DNA of 64,000 bases from Antedon bifida (Eukaryota > Echinodermata > Crinoidea > Comatulida > Antedonidae). The stretch is from positions 7,752,501 through 7,816,500 of the forward strand of contig OY727094.1 of assembly GCA_963402885.1 (NCBI GenBank). The letters are read 5' to 3'. The notes beneath the pieces were generated by a model that saw only the letters and a program-made list of their open reading frames with translations, was not told the DNA's origin and ran no database searches. Position numbers and translations under genes: made by a program. Shown piece by piece: positions 61,201 through 64,000 of the stretch (the first letter of the stretch is position 1; every line of letters begins with the position of its first letter).

Positions 61201-63032
61201 ATTCGGAATAAGCCTTTACTCACTCACGGCACTCACAGTAACCTGGGAGAAGATCTCCTACTTCTTTCCCTCAATAGATACTGTAGTTCACAAAATCCTT
61301 AATGTCCATTATATACACAGTCCCATCCAAAGACAGTTAATTGCTTTAGATTATTTTTTTAAGCAGTTATAGTAGTAAAATGAATATAAAGATTGAACTA
61401 TCTTTTTTAAAAAATGGTGCAGGACCATGAAGTAAAAACATTCTATAAAAGCAATAATAATTTGTTGACAAATTACTATAAATGCCTAGAAATGTGCATT
61501 TGTTGTTACCAGCAATAAAGGGGTCATGTTAAAATTATTCTACCGCAGTTACTGCAGTAATTGACTACATTTTGATTATTCTTTCCCAATTATGCAATTG
61601 TTTAGCAAGCCTTTTCATACGTTACTGCAGTAAAAAAATGCAGTTACTGCAGTAGAACTAGAATAGTTTTGACATGATCTCCAAGTACATACCTCCCAAC
61701 TCCAAGCACAGATGATCTCCGGTGCGTAACACTTTTCTTCGCAACTCAGGGGTCTTTGCTGACGCTGGTGTTATCACAAGAATATTTTTTGAGTCAGCTA
61801 GGGAGTCATATTCAACATCAAGATGCATGTCAACCAGATAAATATGACCACCTTCTGTGCCCACAGCAACGATACCAAAGAAACAACGCAGGTGGTCACT
61901 GAGGGCAAAGTTCGGAGCTTTGACACCTCCAGAACAAGTAACAGGCTCTATTGCCGTGACCTATATAAAGTGAAAACAATATTGCTAGTTTTAAGGCCCA
62001 TTTATACTAGGACAAAATAGATTGATGATCAATTAAAAATATAATACAATACAAATAAACATATAACAAAACCCATGACGGTGACAAACAAAAGCAAACT
62101 TAATTGCTGCAAAAGATTCTCTGCAAATTTTATCAAAGACAGTGACAGCATAAAGTGTTATCCTATAGTTTTAGAATGAAAACTTTTTTAATTTCTTTTG
62201 TTTTATGTAAGAAAAATGTATGTTTATCTACTATCATCGATTGTTTTATATGGCTTTTTTTATGACAAACTTTAAAAAGAAATGGAGAAAATTACCTTGA
62301 ATGGAAATGAAACTTGGGTTAAAATCTGCGAGGTGACAACATCAACAAGGCACAGCATACCACCATTTTGCACATCCAGTCCGACAAGAAGTTGAGACGA
62401 TCCTGGGATGCAGTATTCCTTCACGCTTGTGATCGTACACCTCTTTTCACTTTGAAAACAAAACGAGGCCAAGCGTTGACCCGATGATGTTCCGATGACC
62501 TCAAGTACTTGCCCACGTACAAGCCAATTCCACTTGCCATCTGAAATTTAAATTATTTACAATTGTTATGTACCGTATTGTGGTATCAAGTATTATGTTT
62601 TAAATTAATGGTGAAATGCAAATTAAATGTTACATTTTATTACAACAAAAATGTAAAAGTACTTCTTGGTTTTGTCATAAACTAATCAGAATTTTAAAAT
62701 GTTCTGATTAGTTTTAGAGTCATTATATCTGTTGATAATATTATGAATTGATTGGATTGTTTCAACAAAAATGTACAAAAGTACTTCTTGGTTTTGGCAT
62801 AAAACTAATTAGATTAAAAATTAAAAATGGTCTGATTAGTTTTAGAGTCATTATATCTGTTGATAATATTATGAATTGATTGAATATAAAGAAACTTACT
62901 GTCACTGGTTCCACCATAAATAGATGCCCCTACATCGCTGCCTTTCCCTAACTGACGTTGTAAGCTCTGGAGCGAAGCAGAGTTGAATGGAATTAAAGTG
63001 GAGGTTTGGTCAGCAAGCTGCTGCGCCCTCAT
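27912..63032 (-). CDS. AHCTF1: AHCTF1/ELYS (MEL-28) nuclear pore scaffold protein
   Basis: 33 coding exons, predicted 1812 residues (human ELYS is about 2270); every exon joins in phase and all borders are GT-AG. ELYS binds chromatin at the end of mitosis and recruits the Nup107-160 complex, seeding pore assembly; it is also a stable pore component. Diagnostic matches are FDLNRWYHAQMP, DHLRCFFGIVAV, GNGKYPPPSIHALLDIYLL and MDNLLKLHFTDEEE. Exon coordinates are given in the three block entries that follow. An in-frame TAA directly after the exon 32 donor would give a protein ending RNTR; I prefer splicing to exon 33 because the phase fits and the exon encodes a basic tail. Three introns are unusually long and carry nested genes or repeats (13, 21, 32). 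The shorter length than human lies in the unstructured C-terminal half; small missed exons of symmetric phase cannot be excluded there. Confidence 0.95.
28196..30270. repeat. 30-bp/21-bp minisatellite in the last ELYS intron
   Basis: About 50 copies of a 30-bp unit (GTTGGTGATGAATGTGACAA plus TGATGACAAA) from 28680 to 30200, and a 21-bp short form (the unit lacking GATGACAAA) at both ends, mainly 28200-28345. Since 30 and 21 are multiples of three, frames stay open on both strands for up to 466 codons; these are not genes. The plus strand is poor in C, so the array is strongly strand-asymmetric. Variant units (GTTGGTAATGAATATGACAA, GATAACAAA) recur as blocks, showing amplification of multi-unit segments. 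Confidence 0.92.
28345..28656 (-). mobile_element. tRNA-derived SINE, copy 2, inserted in the minisatellite
   Basis: Minus strand: A-box-like TGGCGCAGTGTG, B-box GGTTCGAATCC, then a unique body ending in GGCGCTATATAAATCTGG and an ATT-rich tail. AATGATGGTGATGAATA flanks both sides, which looks like a 17-bp target-site duplication, although the same sequence also belongs to the array. The element splits the array near its start. Confidence 0.85.
30341..30768. repeat. MITE family 2 copy, expanded
   Basis: Starts CTTAAAGATGTATTGTCCCT and ends AATAATACATCTTTAAATAA. The interior is diverged and includes a pure A run of about 20 bases. It lies in ELYS intron 32 between the minisatellite and exon 32. 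Confidence 0.7.
31400..31575 (+). mobile_element. tRNA-derived SINE, copy 3 (5' part, decayed)
   Basis: TGGCGCAGTATGTAGGACGT is the A-box end. TGCCTCTCTCCACCCAGGTG and GTTTGATCCAAAAAATGAGC match the body of copy 2 in the opposite orientation. The B-box region is deleted. ELYS intron 31. Confidence 0.75.
33577..34815. repeat. ELYS intron 27: three-copy tandem repeat and possible solo LTR
   Basis: 33760-33973 is three copies of a 71-73-bp unit (ACCAGGCAGTTAAGGCAGG, GGCGCCGCAAGCTATAT, GCACAGGTTCAAGGATCTCT). 33998-34080 shares GTGTACACATCTG and TGCACTT motifs with 55720-55760. 34120-34750 ends TGAATAAACAACTGTGATAT and AGTCTTTATTACAG, flanked on both sides by TAAAA, which may be a solo LTR; this is weak because the ends do not fit TG...CA neatly. 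Confidence 0.5.
34985..35110 (+). mobile_element. tRNA-like SINE head
   Basis: GTGGCTTGGTGGTTCTCATG (A-box-like) and GGGTTCAAGTCCTG (B-box), followed by poly(T) and GGGACAAATTAAAACTCCAC. The related copy at 46782-46900 has CATGTGGTGGTTAACATGCT, GGTTCAATCC and AACTATTCCACTCCCTAAGC. Not a functional tRNA gene as far as I can fold it. ELYS intron 26. Confidence 0.55.
36004..36152. repeat. MITE family 1, copy e
   Basis: CTAAAGTTCTGTCTATACTA to GATAGTGTAGACAGAGCTTA with the internal ATGGTAATGATATGACATCA core. ELYS intron 24. Confidence 0.88.
36755..36905. repeat. GGGGACAC-type element
   Basis: TAGAACACCTACAGGGGCAC, AGGTGTCCTCTGAATAGAGG, GGTTGTCCCCTGAATAGAGG and GAGGGATCTATTGTACT match the copies at 2030-2500 and 45120-45262. 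ELYS intron 22. Confidence 0.55.
37431..37567. repeat. MITE family 4, copy a
   Basis: CCAATTTACACAGACGAGCG and GTAACGGTAAGCAGAAAACT at the left are mirrored by TACCGTTACCGCTCGTTTGT at the right. Other copies: 46440-46603, 56265-56436, 57291-57472. Confidence 0.85.
37785..38372 (+). mobile_element. 3' end of a non-LTR retrotransposon
   Basis: Plus-strand frames give IFKQLNILDVHKLYEL, then after a frame change DLYNRNSAHQISYYF, RTTRFKQGNNLSIPKARTMA and TTFWNNLSLDIKN. This is the common C-terminal end of CR1/L2/Jockey-type reverse transcriptases (RT...G..SI...G..WN.L). The element ends in GAATAAAGAATTATGATA. It is absent from the matching position of duplicate B, so it inserted after the duplication or was lost from B. 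Confidence 0.75.
41082..42158 (+). CDS. RING-finger protein with filamin-type Ig repeat (probable E3 ligase)
   Basis: Intronless 358-residue frame inside ELYS intron 21, on the opposite strand. A C3HC4 RING lies near the N-terminus: C20-x2-C23-x16-C40-x-H42-x2-C45-x2-C48-x11-C60-x2-C63, so ubiquitin-ligase activity is expected. A low-complexity linker follows. About residues 198-290 look like a filamin/ABP280 repeat (TIIIQPICKKTNKRTILVRT; YTLTKRGIYKFNLTLYGKQV; GCPLEVE), the arrangement seen in TRIM-NHL relatives, but with no B-box, coiled coil or NHL. The C-terminus has a lysine/arginine cluster (KRSSKKTDSKKKSKRS), a possible nuclear signal. The ATG directly follows ATCTTTTTTAG, a good splice acceptor, so a 5' non-coding exon upstream is likely. 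AATAAA at 42815-42820 could end the mRNA. Filamin-RING proteins often act in immunity or RNA control; the role here is unknown. Confidence 0.85.
   Translation: MANKSENKTTNSGHHHILACKICLYRFNNDTRMPKCLPRCGHTLCLVCARRIYRNGMIRCPFCRVSCDTSEDISADIPDNWAVRNLVEINYLDSGNFKTVDGFSGTATSATGAQCSAAITMTPSSDQQRVTDGVESVLHGNSTSNIMLSDRDFKVLHNDVPERMSEEHRGQANLHEPGVNTRFEMDQTQATERESLIPCTIIIQPICKKTNKRTILVRTDVLRPRDLPIMEESLRVSGTDPESKSIAVNVLETEETKFEYTYTLTKRGIYKFNLTLYGKQVVGCPLEVEETSTHKFLFKRSSKKTDSKKKSKRSLFFHSANKLDETRARNSFSYQSRSRGLFNEAVVHGGIVDYSYYY
42288..42470. repeat. MITE family 3, full copy
   Basis: Termini TTGGTTCCCACTAGCGACGC and TTGCGTTCTAGTGGGAACCA form an inverted repeat. It lies just downstream of the RING-filamin stop codon, within the probable 3' UTR. 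Confidence 0.85.
42690..43025. repeat. Two-copy direct repeat, about 165 bp
   Basis: TTTGATTTGTACGTTACTTG, TCTGCTTTGGAAGAAAATAA and CTAGATTGTCATCTAAGCAT occur in order at 42720-42870 and again at 42887-43023. The first copy contains the AATAAA proposed for the RING-filamin gene. Confidence 0.8.
43188..43284. repeat. MITE family 3 fragment
   Basis: AAAGCTTGGTTCAGATGTAA, GACCAATCATAACAAACTAT and GTGATTGGTCAACTCACTTG match the family. A second fragment at 44083-44175 shares ACCAATCACATGCA and GTGATTGGTCAAAT. Confidence 0.55.
43325..57147 (-). CDS. AHCTF1: ELYS exons 11-21: alpha-helical core
   Basis: Exons: 57057-57147, 56687-56773, 55931-56071, 48654-48758, 48030-48129, 47353-47479, 46240-46353, 45594-45695, 44864-45054, 44280-44374, 43325-43509. 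About residues 569-1014. Conserved pieces include ILDWAWQTV, ISNHLQAVIWFIRVGLLPE, LMIDGIIDELGDHV, LLRGFFLLDHKLFE, SWQHQRIMKAFL, VQMHLTVLLANG and ELLVMHYLQRGRYVEAIQLN. Intron 13 (48759-55930) is 7.2 kb and contains two genes and a pseudogene. Exon 15 lies between two half-copies of MITE family 1. Confidence 0.93.
44514..44826. repeat. Nested fold-back element in ELYS intron 19
   Basis: Outer arms ATTCTCAGTGCTGTAT (44523-44538) and ATACAGCACTGAGAAT (44805-44820) are exact complements. Inner arms CATTCCATAATACAGA and TCTGTATTATGGAATT lie inside, and the centre carries a two-copy direct repeat (GAGTCTATGATGCAGGCAGG). No other copy seen. Confidence 0.8.
45120..45262. repeat. GGGGACAC-type element
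   Basis: AAGGGGACACCTTTAGGACC and GTGTCCCCTTAATAGGGGTG with the family interior. ELYS intron 18. A SINE-like stretch with GATCTAATGGTTAGGACATC and CCGGGTTTGAATATCGG follows at 45362-45445. Confidence 0.55.
45955..46140 (-). mobile_element. Penelope-like element terminal fragment, copy 2
   Basis: Matches 17880-18040 in order (AATCCAAAGG, CAGTGGCTGGATCTCAATGG, AGCAGAGCTTTCGGG, CATCAGTGCAAGTG) with an added A-rich tract. Flanked by TA/ATAT repeats. Lies in ELYS intron 17, same orientation as the gene. Confidence 0.5.
46087..46128 (-). ncRNA. Hammerhead ribozyme-like motif, copy 2
   Basis: Minus strand: TTGCA, CTGATGA (46122-46116), A, GGG...CCC stem II, GAAA, GCTC then TGC. Core bases are conserved, but an extra A precedes stem II, so this copy is probably weaker than copy 1. 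Confidence 0.45.
46440..46603. repeat. MITE family 4, copy b
   Basis: GACGAGCGGTTACGGTAAGC at left, TATTACAGTTACCACTCGTC at right, and the family interior CTGTCCGCTCCGCATTTTGT. ELYS intron 16. Confidence 0.85.
46782..46900 (+). mobile_element. tRNA-like SINE head
   Basis: CATGTGGTGGTTAACATGCT and AAGGTTCAATCCTTACC are A- and B-box-like; AACTATTCCACTCCCTAAGC parallels the copy at 34985-35110. Confidence 0.5.
47104..47265. repeat. Near-perfect long hairpin in ELYS intron 16
   Basis: GCATAATGGGAAGGGTTTGG plus GAGCAATAGC is mirrored by GCTATTGCTCCCAAACCCTT plus CCCATCATGC, with about 40 bases between. Weaker complementarity continues outwards (TCGCAAATTG / CTTGCGAAAT). Confidence 0.85.
47548..47734. 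repeat. MITE family 2, short copy
   Basis: TTTAAAGATGTATTGTCCCC at left, GGGGGACAATATATCTTTAA at right. ELYS intron 15. Confidence 0.85.
47938..48010. repeat. MITE family 1, copy f (left half), abutting ELYS exon 15
   Basis: AAAGATCTGTCTACACTATC through GTGATGTGCCCATTTTTGGG CACATCAC. It stops 20 bp before the exon 15 splice donor (minus strand, 48029). Confidence 0.8.
48380..48440. repeat. MITE family 1, copy g (right half)
   Basis: TTGGGCATATCACACGTTTT and AAACTAGTTTGATAGTGTAT ACAGAGCTT, without a left half. With copy f it brackets ELYS exon 15. Confidence 0.8.
50255..51030 (-). pseudogene. Truncated duplicate of the Mab-21/cGAS-like gene
   Basis: Matches 52895-53605 of the intact gene: the first 120 codons plus its 5' flank. 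The equivalent start ATG is followed after two codons by a stop, a frame change follows, and the coding part ends at about 50255 in a T/A-rich tract. A surviving frame (50197-50517) keeps a GS motif, HVCKDADL, ILWSQNEEHEMQ and VYMKLRASKH, but one of the two paired catalytic acids (N-D-F-D-L) reads K-D-A-D-L. Non-functional; its 5' flank duplication preserves promoter sequence of the parent. Confidence 0.85.
51155..53257 (-). CDS. Mab-21/cGAS-like nucleotidyltransferase (cGLR candidate)
   Basis: Intronless 700-residue frame in ELYS intron 13, same strand as the host. Residues about 50-75 hold the nucleotidyltransferase signature: GS at 56-57, E60, and the paired acids D69-F-D71 followed by LM. 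A third acid, D171 in KAKDIVFYIKCQSWP, fits the Mab-21 pattern. Then come NRPTNWPSQELLK, VPVGRYW, EWRLSFSVAEKELI, SYFIKTACLW and PHYFVPQQNLI, the helical half of the Mab-21 fold. All three metal-binding acids appear present, so catalysis is plausible, perhaps making a cyclic dinucleotide as cGAS and cGAS-like receptors do. No zinc-binding insert was seen. A C-terminal region of some 320 residues has no motif I recognise; cGAS lacks it. AATAAA (minus) lies at 51084-51089, close after the stop. Non-catalytic Mab-21 relatives remain an alternative. Confidence 0.85.
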   Translation of the reverse strand: MEESSNKYQLLEELTDAVIEFHSCCRQPKRCHYMIEHELLNVYQYKLGFPKIYPVGSNFEGMPDHVCNDFDLMVQDTMLQDDPIILWSQNEEHKMQNYCIAELYSKDPVYMKLRASKHLKQTPTPNSEINNDGYLNADALKKLFEVTYPFTETHGPAFVLGDDNRGLKAKDIVFYIKCQSWPSITDDYFVRNRPTNWPSQELLKTIFLSDCLAVPVGRYWSSSKDIEWRLSFSVAEKELIYNLNEPYYRCMFVLKALKNRYCTYSDTCHPTPFCSYFIKTACLWMCETIEHNHSNIMGLIRTVLNWLINCYTRRNLPHYFVPQQNLISHLSKICCDRVIEDLAMLKRDLWVVVMSSVIECPLVKIVISDMCDNLKIPSSHYNDFDYTAMKTNILKHTRAETSILQAISQLPPGSRFYDIYEHSEVSRLVSGGLHDGLFNSCLPAITYEKGKYPKILERVENIVMPVAENIHNLVPEGFGKTSKQCLYRYLGDLLTSLIVRFGNTFPRTDLSPYLGKPLHYYKLGREMVFPNGWSDNGIGGITLLLKYYYLMANYEMVKELLENAVPNIILEVEKNKELISKLPPIFIRSEDVLMRRPRTWNYDNLQQNLKLNGKDYHIPHPVAFVFYLKAFVSLTEGDIDTAYNCIEHITELLTMIKFLEVCSCTKDLIEIIKLEIIQTERLLKFPYRSSIQRQSVLWYG
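53605..53670. repeat. MITE family 1, copy h (right half)
   Basis: AACTAGTTTGACATTATGTC to GTGTAGACAGAGCTTTA. It lies exactly where the upstream similarity between the nucleotidyltransferase gene and its pseudogene ends. Confidence 0.75.
53940..54962 (+). CDS. Secreted leucine-rich-repeat protein
   Basis: Intronless 340-residue frame in ELYS intron 13, antisense to ELYS and divergent from the nucleotidyltransferase gene (683 bp between starts). A hydrophobic segment near residues 13-31 reads as a signal peptide. An LRRNT cap follows (cysteines 34, 38, 40, 49), then about nine leucine-rich repeats to residue 290 (for example LTELNIKRNNLQEI, LTKLVLRHNGLRTL, LKHLDLSENNIWNI). The end lacks the usual four-cysteine LRRCT cap, a membrane span and a GPI signal, so it should be secreted. 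Repeats are of the extracellular type shared by SLRP, Slit and Toll proteins. A strong acceptor (TTTTTTTTTACAG) lies 38 bp upstream of the ATG, implying a non-coding 5' exon. Ligand and role unknown. Confidence 0.88.
   Translation: MAAFSIKVGFLKYQYIFGISILFGTTLSVLSWPCPNLCTCDENKGLVNCTDRQLTEFPANVSSYTTILHLGINKLENISWKNFENLGLLTELNIKRNNLQEITDAPFRQLRNLTKLVLRHNGLRTLSSDCFSGLTSLKTLSLSYNNLATFPENLRTHTPNLKFLWLISNEITVIRPESVNLPKLTRLTLGTNQIHTIESGTFQNNSRLVFLDFRNNMLSSITYEFMLQSLGNLKHLDLSENNIWNISDKAFIYLKKLETLKLDYNPFYSLPCNIFNDVVSLNQLTLRQKTMEGTAVSGMTCTDVWSQVIKRLYAIEQMRNNGQLIDGDRPVTISDSSLNI
55640..55830. repeat. Dispersed repeat fragment
   Basis: GTGTACACATCTGCCTTGTG TGCACTTAAA parallels GTGTACACATCTGGCTTGTA TGCACTTTAA at 34020-34055. 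The beginning (TGGCCACACGGTTAGAGAGG) is loosely A-box-like, so it may be a SINE. Confidence 0.4.
56265..56436. repeat. MITE family 4, copy c
   Basis: GCACAGACGAGCGATAATGG and TCAACTGCTCGTCTGTGTAA flank the CCTGTCCGCTCTGCATTTTG interior. ELYS intron 12. Confidence 0.85.
56846..56990. repeat. MITE family 1, copy i
   Basis: AAACTATGTCTACACTATCA to GATAGTGTACACAGAGCTTA with two internal ATCACTACCATATTT units. ELYS intron 11. Confidence 0.88.
57291..57472. repeat. MITE family 4, copy d
   Basis: CAATTTACACACACTGGTAA at left, TTTTCTGTGTAAATTGACCT at right, interior CACTCTGCATTTTGTGTAAA. ELYS intron 10. Confidence 0.8.
57546..63032 (-). CDS. AHCTF1: ELYS exons 1-10: N-terminal beta-propeller
   Basis: Exons: 62900-63032, 62296-62540, 61693-61960, 60963-61143, 60369-60494, 59766-59850, 59030-59325, 58713-58800, 58198-58353, 57546-57671. 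Residues 1 to about 500 match the seven-bladed propeller of ELYS, which contributes to pore and chromatin binding. Recognisable pieces are VTAIEPVT, DHLRCFFGIVAVGTEGGHIY, FVGFDFGCFQIWR, FDLNRWYHAQMP and PEQHFYPSSLSF. Exon 7 has an acidic insert (DEEEDEMD), which may be a surface loop. The start is the first ATG after an AG acceptor-like TTTGGTAG (minus strand, just above 63050), so a non-coding 5' exon is likely. Confidence 0.92.
57850..58035 (-). mobile_element. Possible tRNA-like SINE
   Basis: On the minus strand CTCAGTGGTCTAGAGGCATA resembles an A-box and GAGGTTGTGTTTTTGAGTAC a degenerate B-box. No second copy in the window. ELYS intron 9. Confidence 0.3.
58496..58634. repeat. MITE family 2 fragment
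   Basis: AATCTTTATTTTTCATGTTT TTGGACAACACTTTAAAAG matches the right end of the full copies. ELYS intron 8. Confidence 0.6.
59435..59740. repeat. Degenerate minisatellite in ELYS intron 6
   Basis: Roughly 24-32-bp units around AAGCCTAAAATTCTTCCACC and GGCTTAAATTCGTCCACCAA. The last three units are nearly identical, the earlier ones diverged. Confidence 0.8.
59936..60056. repeat. MITE family 1, copy j (right end missing)
   Basis: GATCTGTCTACACTATCAAA and two ATCACTACCATATTT units; the right terminus is lost. ELYS intron 5. Confidence 0.8.
60211..60347. repeat. MITE family 1, copy k
   Basis: CTACACTATCAAACTAGTTT to AAGTTTGATAGTGTAAACAG with two GCCCAAATATGGTAGTGATAT-type units. ELYS intron 5, about 150 bp from copy j. 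Confidence 0.88.
60528..60905 (-). mobile_element. Possible LINE 3' UTR remnant
   Basis: ATTTATTTATTTTTTATTTA at the low end reads on the minus strand as a TAAA-type tail following GTATATGGCAGAAAATTG. Only non-coding sequence is seen. ELYS intron 4. Confidence 0.3.
62640..62883. repeat. Two-copy tandem repeat in ELYS intron 1
   Basis: Two adjacent units of about 121 bp share AGTACTTCTTGGTTTTG, CTGATTAGTTTTAGAGTCAT and GTTGATAATATTATGAATTG. Confidence 0.9.
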
Positions 63033-64000
63033 TATAATTTTTGTCCGAAATCTACCAAATTAAAAATAATAAATGCATTTTAACCAAAAAGATGGCGTTA
63101 TTATTAAGTCCTGGAAATAAAATAAATATTACCAATACAGTACTACTAGGCCTAGTTTGTTAATAAATAAGGAATGCAAATTAAACCTGTAGTATTATCT
63201 AGCTAGGCCTGCTATGCTAGGCCTTTTACAAGTGTGGTGTAACTGTAAGTGGAAAAAATATTAGGCTAGTTAGCCAATTTACCAGCTAGGCCTACGTAGA
63301 AGGCATTCAAGGAATCTCTAAATATTTCATTCCAATTTTCAATGCAAACAATAATATAATATTTGTTGGCATCAATCAATCATCAATTATTTGATTTAAA
63401 CAATTTTATTTAAACAAATTCCATTTAGGCCTAGGATATTTTAAAATTATTTTTAATGAATGATTGATTTATTGTATTGTATATAAATGTGTGATAGTAA
63501 AACAAGCAACTACAATTTAGCAATTCATCTGGGGCTAGCCCTCCATGATCATTTCTTGAGTTGACCCAACTGCAACTAGGCCTAGCCCTACACGGTGTGA
63601 CACATGCAATTGGCAAGGTGGCCACGCCGACGAGAGAAGAAGTCCAGCCCAGTCGGTCGGCACATTTATTTACGGTTATTAGCCTAGCAAATTATAGGGT
63701 TTTATTAACAACTCTATCTGTTTATAATGAATTATAACTACACAATATATTAAATAATTTTGTAGGTATACAAACTCACATAAACCAGTTTTTATTCTAT
63801 CGAACAATTTGAATTCACGTTCTCTATAAAAAATCCCGCGATCCGCTCTTTAATCGGCCATGTTTAAATTTGAATTGTATCTAAATGGTATTACATAAAC
63901 TATTTATTCTGTAGAAACATTATAATATTTCTAAATAAATTAAATATAGTATCAATAGTGTATTTTATTTTAAAGAATATATATTCATTTGTAATTTAAA
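63033..64000 (-). promoter_or_regulatory. ELYS 5' region: putative leader exon and promoter
   Basis: On the minus strand a donor-like TTTAT/GTGAGT at 63779 and an acceptor-like TTTGGTAG just above 63050 could remove an intron from the 5' UTR. The stretch 63800-63870 (CGCGATCCGCTCTTTAATCG, then GGCCATG) is GC-richer and is the likeliest start region. Six AGGCCT palindromes crowd 63149-63580. No coding sequence seen. Confidence 0.35.

Overview
This is animal nuclear DNA: AT-rich, intron-rich and crowded with short inverted-repeat elements. Its gene content points to an invertebrate deuterostome, most likely an echinoderm. The evidence for that is a fibropellin-type avidin domain joined to EGF and CCP modules, a Mab-21/cGAS-like gene, a RING-filamin protein and a Rhodopsin-class orphan receptor. 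The class is uncertain; crinoid or sea cucumber is a guess. Exon coordinates below were read by eye from splice signals, phase and protein similarity. No search was run.

Layout. (1) 1-15.6 kb: one small three-exon HES gene (7206-8485, +) in a large non-coding domain that holds six perfect T/CGTGGGAA Su(H)/CSL sites. (2) 15.7-16.8 kb: an intronless class A GPCR (-). (3) 17-19 kb: retroelement debris, including a Penelope-type terminal fragment with a hammerhead-ribozyme core and a decayed LINE reverse transcriptase. (4) 19.9-24.7 kb: an eight-exon secreted protein, signal peptide-CCP-CCP-EGF-EGF-avidin (-). (5) 24.8-27.9 kb: intergenic, with MITE-like elements. (6) 27.9-63.0 kb: AHCTF1/ELYS, the nucleoporin that seeds nuclear pore assembly on chromatin, in 33 coding exons (-). 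I predict 1812 residues, and all phases agree.

Three intact intronless genes and one broken copy sit inside ELYS introns. Intron 13 holds a 700-residue Mab-21/cGAS-like nucleotidyltransferase (-), a truncated duplicate of it, and a secreted leucine-rich-repeat protein (+). Intron 21 holds a RING-filamin protein (+) and a local tandem duplication that copied part of ELYS exon 22. A sensor-like nucleotidyltransferase, a RING protein and a secreted LRR protein inside one housekeeping gene look like accessory, possibly innate-immune genes. Their roles are inferred from domains only.

Other structure: at least four MITE-like families recur in ELYS introns; the last ELYS intron carries a 2-kb, 30/21-bp minisatellite interrupted by a tRNA-derived SINE; and the palindrome AGGCCT occurs about 30 times in the first 24.4 kb, then not once in the next 25 kb.
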